From Chloracidobacterium sp. (GTDB taxonomy: Bacteria > Acidobacteriota > Blastocatellia > Pyrinomonadales > Pyrinomonadaceae), in assembly GCA_016706275.1 (NCBI GenBank), contig JADJJY010000001.1, positions 496,001-560,000 of the forward strand: a stretch of DNA of 64,000 nucleotides. Direction: 5' to 3'. Of this stretch, positions 59,160 through 64,000 are shown piece by piece. Both the position numbers and the translations under genes were made by a program. The notes under the pieces are model-generated. The model had not been told where the DNA came from and made no database searches. It saw only the letters and a program-made list of their open reading frames with translations. Each line of letters starts with the position of its first letter. The stretch's first letter is position 1.

Positions 59160-60011
59160 CTATTTGAGCAGAGTTTCTATAGCCGCCGCAAATCTATCAG
59201 GCGCACCGTCGCTCATTCGTAGATAAAGTGCGGGCTCGATCAACTCAAGCTCCATCAAAGCAAATTCGTCCTCGTCATCGCGAACCAGATCGACGCGGGC
59301 ATACAGCAGCGGTTCGCCAATTTTATCTAGCGCGTTTTGCGCGGCGTCGCGGAGTTTATCGTCAGGCTCGATTTCGGTGATGATACCGCCGTGCTCTTCC
59401 TGCACGCGAAAATCAGCCGTTTTTGGCGATTTGTTGATCGTGTGGCTGTATTCGCCGTTAAAGAAAAATAGCGAATACTCGCCCTCGGCGACGATATTCG
59501 GCATGAAAGGCTGCACCATGAATGAGCGACTCGCAAACACGCTTTCCAATACCGGATCGTATACCGTGAGCCGATAAGTGTGCTCGGCTGTCGCGCTGAC
59601 CGTCGGCTTGATAATTAGTTCATCGACGCCAAACCGCTCGAGCCAACTCTCAAATTCTACCTCTGAGTAAGACGCATCCCAGATCGTCGGCACGATGCGG
59701 CAGCCGCGTTGCTCCATGTCGATCAGGTAACGCTTGTCTAGGTTCCAACGGACGATGTTGAGTGAATTTTCGAGCCGTGCAGAGGATCTATCGATAGTTT
59801 CGAGCACGCTCAAAAACTCTGTAGGTGATCTCTGATAATCCCAAGGCGTGCGGATAATGACGGCTTCGTGATCATTCCAGTCGACAGCGGGATCGCGCCA
59901 AGAAAGCGTGTCGACCCTAAAGCCCAACCGGGCAAGCGGCTCGACGGCGAGTTCGTCGTCGGCGACATAGCCGTCTAGGCTGTCCATCGAGAGAAAACAG
60001 ATACGCCGCAT
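59160..60011 (-). CDS. ATP-grasp protein (RimK/glutathione synthase-like)
   Basis: 283 residues from ATG 60011. The frame to 60137 overlaps pyrE. The fold is indicated by AVIIRTPWDYQRSPTEFLSV, FGVDELIIKPTVSATAEHTY (ATP-lysine region), MVQPFMPNIVAEGEYSLFFF and LLYARVDLVRDDEDEFALME with LELIEPALYL (metal-binding acidic residues). It should ligate an amino or carboxyl group to an acyl phosphate; the substrate is unknown. It starts 1 bp after the pyrE stop. It is similar to Cycloserine/glutathione synthetase-like proteins, but nothing here decides between them. Confidence 0.85.
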   Translation of the reverse strand: MRRICFLSMDSLDGYVADDELAVEPLARLGFRVDTLSWRDPAVDWNDHEAVIIRTPWDYQRSPTEFLSVLETIDRSSARLENSLNIVRWNLDKRYLIDMEQRGCRIVPTIWDASYSEVEFESWLERFGVDELIIKPTVSATAEHTYRLTVYDPVLESVFASRSFMVQPFMPNIVAEGEYSLFFFNGEYSHTINKSPKTADFRVQEEHGGIITEIEPDDKLRDAAQNALDKIGEPLLYARVDLVRDDEDEFALMELELIEPALYLRMSDGAPDRFAAAIETLLK

Positions 60012-60012
60012 A

Positions 60013-60600
60013 CTATTTCGCCGCCGTCCGGCTGCCGGGTTTAATTGCCTCGATGCCGTCCGCACACATCGGGCACACGTCGGGTGAATAGCTCGGCACA
60101 TCGAGGCTGACGAGAGAAATTCGCGGTACGCCGACATCCGCCGTGCCGTTTGACCGATCGATGATCGACGCAGCCGCGACTACCTTTGCTCCGTTTGCCT
60201 CAAGAGCAGCGATACATTCGCGTGTCGAGCCGCCTGTAGTTATAACGTCCTCGACCACCAGTATCTGCTCGCCTTCACTTACGGAAAAACCCCGCCGAAC
60301 GGTCATCTCACCGTTTTGCCTTTCGGTCCAGATAAACCGCACTCCCAACGCCTGAGCCACGGCAAAACCGACCACCAATCCGCCGATAGCGGGCGACGCT
60401 ACCGTCTCTATTCCACTATCCGCATAGTGAGTAGCAATAGCCGCCCCATACTTCGTAGCATCAGCCGGTTGCTGCAGCGCCAATGCGCATTGCAAGTATT
60501 TCGGGCTGTGCAAACCGCTCGACAGGATAAAATGCCCCTCCAAAAGCGCGCCTCTCTCTCGAAACCGATCGAGATAGTTTATTGAGTTTGCTGAGTTCAT
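60013..60600 (-). CDS. pyrE: Orotate phosphoribosyltransferase
   Basis: 195 residues. The PRPP-binding motif is ILVVEDVITTGGSTRECIAA. Others are FILSSGLHSPKYLQCALALQ and VASPAIGGLVVGFAVAQALG. It makes OMP from orotate and PRPP. The start codon and the first residues (MNSANSINY) lie within a 9-bp-period repeat (60574-60613) that brackets the neighbouring four-helix-bundle gene, so the native N-terminus may have been replaced. The PRPP enzyme fold itself begins at LDRFRERGALLEGHF. Confidence 0.95.
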   Translation of the reverse strand: MNSANSINYLDRFRERGALLEGHFILSSGLHSPKYLQCALALQQPADATKYGAAIATHYADSGIETVASPAIGGLVVGFAVAQALGVRFIWTERQNGEMTVRRGFSVSEGEQILVVEDVITTGGSTRECIAALEANGAKVVAAASIIDRSNGTADVGVPRISLVSLDVPSYSPDVCPMCADGIEAIKPGSRTAAK

Positions 60601-60613
60601 TGAGTTTATTGAG
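60574..60613. repeat. 9-bp-period tract, left flank of the four-helix-bundle gene
   Basis: Units gagtttgct, gagttcatt, gagtttatt, gag. The pyrE start codon is at 60598-60600, inside the second unit. The inverse of this tract lies at 60993-61028. Confidence 0.8.
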
Positions 60614-60974
60614 AATTGCGTAGATGTTGCGCGAGGGCCATTAACATTCGTGAAACCTCGTCAAACAAACCATATATTTCATTAAAATCATCTTGATGGA
60701 GATATTCAAGGTCGAGAGCGACATAAAGGTGAGATTGTACTTCTGCGGCAGACCCGTGAGCCTGAGAAAGGAAACTTGCAAAATCCTTGTTAGTTCTACG
60801 CCCGTTCCCCTCGGCAATATTGGCCATTACAGAGACCGCAGCCCGTCTTATCTGATTGCACAGCCCATAATCTTTGGCGAAATCTCCGTTGCGGGAAACT
60901 TCATAAACTCTTTTCGTCGCCAACCTTGCTTTTTGCCAAGCCTGAATCTCTTCAAATCTCTTAAAACTCGCCAT
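60606..60974 (-). CDS. Four-helix-bundle protein (S23/IVS family)
   Basis: 122 residues with AGGAGG 10 bp before the ATG. The family pattern is FEEIQAWQKARLATKRVYEV, LCNQIRRAAVSVMANIAEGN and FASFLSQAHGSAAEVQSHLY. These proteins were first seen as IVS-encoded proteins inside 23S rRNA genes and also as helpers of diversity-generating retroelements, but they are widespread as single genes. Here the gene sits between two inverted 9-bp-period tracts, which makes it look like a small mobile cassette. The function is unknown. Confidence 0.85.
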   Translation of the reverse strand: MASFKRFEEIQAWQKARLATKRVYEVSRNGDFAKDYGLCNQIRRAAVSVMANIAEGNGRRTNKDFASFLSQAHGSAAEVQSHLYVALDLEYLHQDDFNEIYGLFDEVSRMLMALAQHLRNSQ

Positions 60975-60990
60975 CGTATCTTTCCTCCTC

Positions 60991-61039
60991 TCAACGAACT
61001 CAAAAAACTCAACGAACTCAATAAACTTTCACTGAACTC
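60991..61039. repeat. 9-bp-period tract, right flank of the four-helix-bundle gene
   Basis: Units aacgaactc, aaaaaactc, aacgaactc, aataaactt and a partial further unit tcactgaactc, the reverse complement of the left tract units. It lies 20 bp upstream of the exonuclease start and may contain its promoter or ribosome binding region. Confidence 0.8.
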
Positions 61040-61058
61040 TTCTGCTAAACTACGGTTA

Positions 61059-61880
61059 ATGACACCGTATCCTAACCTAATTTCCGAGTCATTGCTAATA
61101 AGTGAAACCGTGGCTCTGCTCCGCTCATTTGGCGGAAAAGCGTCGGCGGTGAGCGTGGTTGATTTTGTGATGAAGATACGCAAACCCGACCCGCGAATGG
61201 CGAAAATGCTGGTTGCCGATCTGATAGACCGCGACCCTCGGCTTAACCTGATTGACGATATGGTCGAGCTTGAGCTGGACGGGTTTGAGGACCGTGAGCT
61301 GGCCGGGACCGATTTTGTCGTGTTTGACCTTGAGACGACTGGGGCCAAGGCTCCGCCGTGCCGCATCACTGAGATAGGTGCTTATCGTGTGCGAAACGGC
61401 GAAGTTGCTGAAAAATTTGAGACGCTGCTCAATCCTGAGATGGCGATACCGCCGTTTATTACCCAGTTAACCGGCATCAGCGACGAGATGGTGCATGACG
61501 CTCCGCTCTTCACCGATGTCGTAGGTGATTTTTTGCAGTTTATCGGCGATTCGGTGCTCGTCGCGCACAACTCGGGCTTTGACATGCGGTTTTTGAACCA
61601 TGAGGTCAGCCGGATCTTTCCGGATTATCGTCTAGCAAATCCATGTCTTTGCACTGTGCAATTATCGCGAAAGCTGCTGCCTGATATTGTCAATCACAAA
61701 CTGAAAACGGTCGCCGAGCACTACTCGATCGACCTGACAAACCATCACCGAGCCAGCGCCGACGCTTATGCGACCGCTCACATTTTTGTAAATCTACTCG
61801 CCAAGCTTCACGAAAATGGCATGAAAGATCTGGGATCGCTCCGAAATATGAGCTCGCGAAAAAACCGCTATGTTAGATAA
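61059..61880 (+). CDS. DnaQ-family 3'-5' exonuclease with N-terminal extension
   Basis: 273 residues from ATG 61059. The frame upstream (from 60693) overlaps the four-helix-bundle gene and is rejected. About 85 residues precede the exonuclease (SETVALLRSFGGKASAVSVV, winged-helix-like). The exonuclease domain shows FVVFDLETTGAKAPPCRITE (Exo I), AHNSGFDMRFLNHEV (Exo II) and HHRASADAYATAHIF (His and Asp of Exo III). It may be a proofreading or repair nuclease; bacterial PolIII epsilon or UvrC-fused forms have a similar domain. Divergent from the pyrE operon. Confidence 0.88.
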   Translation: MTPYPNLISESLLISETVALLRSFGGKASAVSVVDFVMKIRKPDPRMAKMLVADLIDRDPRLNLIDDMVELELDGFEDRELAGTDFVVFDLETTGAKAPPCRITEIGAYRVRNGEVAEKFETLLNPEMAIPPFITQLTGISDEMVHDAPLFTDVVGDFLQFIGDSVLVAHNSGFDMRFLNHEVSRIFPDYRLANPCLCTVQLSRKLLPDIVNHKLKTVAEHYSIDLTNHHRASADAYATAHIFVNLLAKLHENGMKDLGSLRNMSSRKNRYVR

Positions 61881-61884
61881 TAGT

Positions 61885-61965
61885 TTGGGCACAAGCCAGC
61901 ACGAAGTAAGGGCGTAACATCCAAGCGGTGTCTAACGCCCTTACTTCGTGCGGGCTTACGCCCAA
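61885..61965. repeat. Long REP-like palindromic hairpin
   Basis: Inner perfect 17-bp arms at 61899-61915 and 61935-61951 (gcacgaagtaagggcgt and its inverse) around a 19-nt loop, with outer pairs ttgggc/gcccaa. The ttgggc...gcccaa edge resembles the palindrome at 8321. It separates the exonuclease and queF genes and may serve as a terminator or mRNA stabiliser. Confidence 0.75.
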
Positions 61966-61974
61966 GAAAAAAAT

Positions 61975-62394
61975 ATGTCAGATGAACAAACGCCAAGTGG
62001 CGTGAACAACCAACAACTCGATATCCGCCCGACTCCGCGTGAGGAAATGAACTTGTTTCCGCTCGACACGTTTGCGTATGAATTTGCAGGCCGTGAGATC
62101 TGGATCGAGTTTGATATGCCTGAGTTTACTGCGATCTGTCCGTTTTCGGATTTTCCGGATTTTGGCGTGATACGTTTGAAATACGTGCCGAACAAACTCT
62201 GCGTCGAGCTCAAAAGTCTCAAACTTTACATCAACTCTTTCCGCGACGTCAAGATCTTTCACGAACACGTCGTCAATGTGATCCTCGAAGATTTTATTAA
62301 GACATGCGACCCGCTCAAGGTTGACCTTGAGGGCGATTATCATGTGCGTGGGAATATCAAAACGGTCGTCAGGACAAGTTACACAAAACCTTAA
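61975..62394 (+). CDS. queF: NADPH-dependent 7-cyano-7-deazaguanine reductase (QueF)
   Basis: 139 residues from ATG 61975, just after the hairpin. The frame to 61948 would translate the palindrome. Type I QueF motifs: FTAICPFSDFPDFGVIRLKY with the catalytic Cys, LCVELKSLKLYINSFRD with the conserved Glu and the NADPH/substrate segment, and FHEHVVNVILEDF. It reduces preQ0 to preQ1 for queuosine synthesis. No other queuosine genes are in the window. Confidence 0.93.
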   Translation: MSDEQTPSGVNNQQLDIRPTPREEMNLFPLDTFAYEFAGREIWIEFDMPEFTAICPFSDFPDFGVIRLKYVPNKLCVELKSLKLYINSFRDVKIFHEHVVNVILEDFIKTCDPLKVDLEGDYHVRGNIKTVVRTSYTKP

Positions 62395-63078
62395 TTACGA
62401 GTTTCCCGCAATAAACCCATAGCAGTTGCAGGCGATCTTTTCCAGTGCGGGACGGTCGATGAGTGACATATTTCCTCTGGCGTAGCTGATCAGATGGCGG
62501 CGTTGAAAACCGGTGGCGGCCTTATTAACGGCCTCTCGCCGAACACCGAGCATGTATGACAAAAATTCCTGCGTGATTCTAAAATCCGGGCTTTTCATAC
62601 GGTCCTGCGTCATTAGCAACCAACGAGCGAGTCGTGACTCGATCGGGTGAAAGCGATTACAGACGGCCGAGCGGGCGATCTGCATCAGCAGCGAATACGT
62701 AAATAGCCGCATAATTCGCGGCAGGTCGTCGCTGGCCGCACATTCCGCAAGCATATCCGCCACCGTCAATCTCAATGCCACGCCCGAGCCCTGCACGACG
62801 GCGCGGTTGGCTGAATGTTCGATGCCGAGAAATACTGGTAGAGCTACCATGCCTTCGCACCCGACCATAGCGACCTCGATGGTCGAATGCTCGTCCACCG
62901 ACGCCAATAGCGAGATTATCCCTGATTCGGGAAAATATACGTGGCTAAATAAATCGCCTTTGTCATATACCGTTTCGCTAAATATGAGATCAAAACGCTT
63001 TAGCTTTGGCAATAGGCGTTTTTGGGTCTTTGCGGGCAGAGCGGCAAGTATCTGATTTGTTGTTGTGAGTGCTGACAT
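62395..63078 (-). CDS. Crp/Fnr-family transcriptional regulator
   Basis: 227 residues from ATG 63078, with AGGAGG 7 bp upstream. The N-terminal cNMP-binding-like barrel includes DKGDLFSHVYFPESGIISLL and VEVAMVGCEGMV-like residues. The C-terminal winged helix has RLARWLLMTQDRM and FLSYMLGVRREAVNKAATGF (recognition helix). There are two Cys in the barrel (MVGCEG, ECAASD) but no N-terminal FNR Cys cluster, so an effector other than an Fe-S cluster is likely. It is convergent with queF (stops adjoin). Confidence 0.92.
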   Translation of the reverse strand: MSALTTTNQILAALPAKTQKRLLPKLKRFDLIFSETVYDKGDLFSHVYFPESGIISLLASVDEHSTIEVAMVGCEGMVALPVFLGIEHSANRAVVQGSGVALRLTVADMLAECAASDDLPRIMRLFTYSLLMQIARSAVCNRFHPIESRLARWLLMTQDRMKSPDFRITQEFLSYMLGVRREAVNKAATGFQRRHLISYARGNMSLIDRPALEKIACNCYGFIAGNS

Positions 63079-63274
63079 CGAGCGGCCTCCTGGTTGGTCG
63101 GTTGTAAAAACAACAGACGGCACAAGAAGTAATTGATGAATTCAATTCCGATGTCGTATGGTGGTTATGTCAATCGTTGATCAAATATCAACAGCCTTAC
63201 GCTAACAGTAAAGCGGCCGGATAGCTATTCGACTGTCGGGGTGTAGCCGGTTGCAAACCGCGATTTGTGATATA

Positions 63275-63808
63275 TCAGTGGGCTACAGCGGCCATCGAAG
63301 GCTGGATCTCGCGGTGTTTGAGACAGGCGGCTTCGATGAGCTGACAAACCTCGGTCTCTGTGTGTCCGTGACGTTTGTTGTCGGCGTTAGAAACTTCGGA
63401 AACGATCAGGAATTTGGCTTTTTCGAGCATCGTCTGCTCTCGAAACGAGAGTTTCTTTTCGTAGCTGAGGAAAGTGAGTTTTTTGAGGACATCGGCAGCG
63501 TCAAAGATACTGCCGGAGTGGAGCTTGTCGGCAAATTCACGTGAGCGGATCTTCCAGTCGCATGAGATGCACTCGAAATCATCGGAAAGGGTCGCCATGA
63601 ACTGACGGCATTTTGCCAGGCTGATTATCGGCCTGATGCCAACACTCTCGGCGTTGCACGCGGGAACAAAGATCGTCGAATTATCGTTGAGCACACGGAG
63701 CGTAAACCCCTCCATCGCCGTATCTGCGATGGTGCATGTTCTTGTTCCCTCAACCAGGCAAATGCCCTGATTGGGGTACGCTACTTTTTGTCCGATGGTA
63801 AGCTGCAT
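63275..63808 (-). CDS. CarD-family RNA polymerase-binding transcription factor
   Basis: 177 residues from ATG 63808, with GAAGGA just upstream. The CarD N-terminal (TRCF/RID-like) domain reads LTIGQKVAYPNQGICLVEGT and GFTLRVLNDNSTIFVPACNA; the C-terminal helical domain covers DDFECISCDWKIRSREFADK to VEVCQLIEA-like residues. CarD binds RNAP beta and stabilises the open complex at many promoters. It is separated from the Crp gene by about 200 bp in which no gene is seen. It lacks any sign of truncation. Confidence 0.92.
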   Translation of the reverse strand: MQLTIGQKVAYPNQGICLVEGTRTCTIADTAMEGFTLRVLNDNSTIFVPACNAESVGIRPIISLAKCRQFMATLSDDFECISCDWKIRSREFADKLHSGSIFDAADVLKKLTFLSYEKKLSFREQTMLEKAKFLIVSEVSNADNKRHGHTETEVCQLIEAACLKHREIQPSMAAVAH

Positions 63809-64000
63809 CTGTCCTTCTCTCCCGTCTTCAGAGAGCGGAAACACTGGGCTAAAAGTTCAAACAACGACCTTTTCGCGTTAGATCTTAGTTCAATATATTT
63901 TGATTGTAGCACGTTAATGCAAACGCGTGGTAGAAATTTTGTGCGAGTTGTTTAGCGAGCTAACGACGGGAGAACTATCGAAAATGTCGTACCCTGGCCG

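Noticed and set aside
60606..60974. 23S rRNA intervening sequence
   Set aside because: No rRNA sequence surrounds the gene; only the protein family is shared.
60693..61058. N-terminal extension of the DnaQ-like exonuclease
   Set aside because: It runs antisense through the four-helix-bundle gene and the repeat tract; the ATG at 61059 begins the conserved protein.
1..64000. tRNA or rRNA genes
   Set aside because: I saw no cloverleaf-like sequence with CCA-proximal and T-loop signatures and no rRNA segments by eye; a tRNAscan run would be needed to exclude a missed one.

Overview
The window looks like a chromosomal segment of an Acidobacteriota bacterium, most likely of the Blastocatellia/Pyrinomonadaceae type. 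This is an inference. It rests on a Ser/Thr kinase fused to a TolB-like propeller, a VWFA-related exported protein, exported S9 peptidase and sortilin-like BNR proteins, and a multi-copy family of zinc-ribbon/TM/TPR proteins beginning MKRCPEC. No rRNA, tRNA or CRISPR array was seen.

Layout. 1-2710 (+): end of a molybdenum hydroxylase locus (large subunit C-terminus, c-type cytochrome, XdhC/CoxI protein, MobA-like nucleotidyltransferase). 2717-9699 (-): S9 dipeptidyl peptidase, XerC, VWA protein, TauE/SafE permease, a REP-type transposase between paired hairpins, TrmFO. 9700-11329: a 21-bp-period repeat that can encode heptapeptides, and a conserved hypothetical gene. 11330-14624 (-): an accessory patch with a metallophosphoesterase, an orphan gene, a TIR protein that ends in a PcrA/UvrD-type Tudor-like domain, and an AT-rich polytopic membrane protein. 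This is my best candidate for an undescribed, defence-like system. 14625-16000: repeats, a secreted Cys-rich protein and a small HTH-like frame without a normal start codon. 15880-21029 (+): three tandem zinc-ribbon/TM/FlgO-like/TPR paralogues, the first broken by four single-A losses. 21061-29479: DinB-like protein, lytic transglycosylase, PRC/MgtE_N/CBS protein, zinc-ribbon/TolB protein, BON protein, and a kinase-TolB gene with a frameshift. 29719-36826: large BNR-repeat protein, another TPR paralogue with a remnant, two thioredoxin-fold proteins, DinB protein. 37015-64000: mostly housekeeping genes (purL, hemW, 5'-nucleotidase, tryptophan dioxygenase, cold-shock protein, serC, yceH, cstA, aspS, cdsA, uppS, truA, pyrE, DnaQ-like exonuclease, queF, Crp/Fnr and CarD regulators).

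A second theme is small repetitive DNA. Tracts with a 7-bp period but different unit sequences occur at five sites, two of them in frame inside purL and hemW. A four-helix-bundle gene is bracketed by inverted 9-bp-period tracts, one of which supplies the pyrE start codon and N-terminus. REP-like hairpins surround the transposase and recur elsewhere. pyrE-rimK-like and ASCH-truA-DUF952-uppS-cdsA form a tight minus-strand operon, the latter with four consecutive 4-bp start/stop overlaps.
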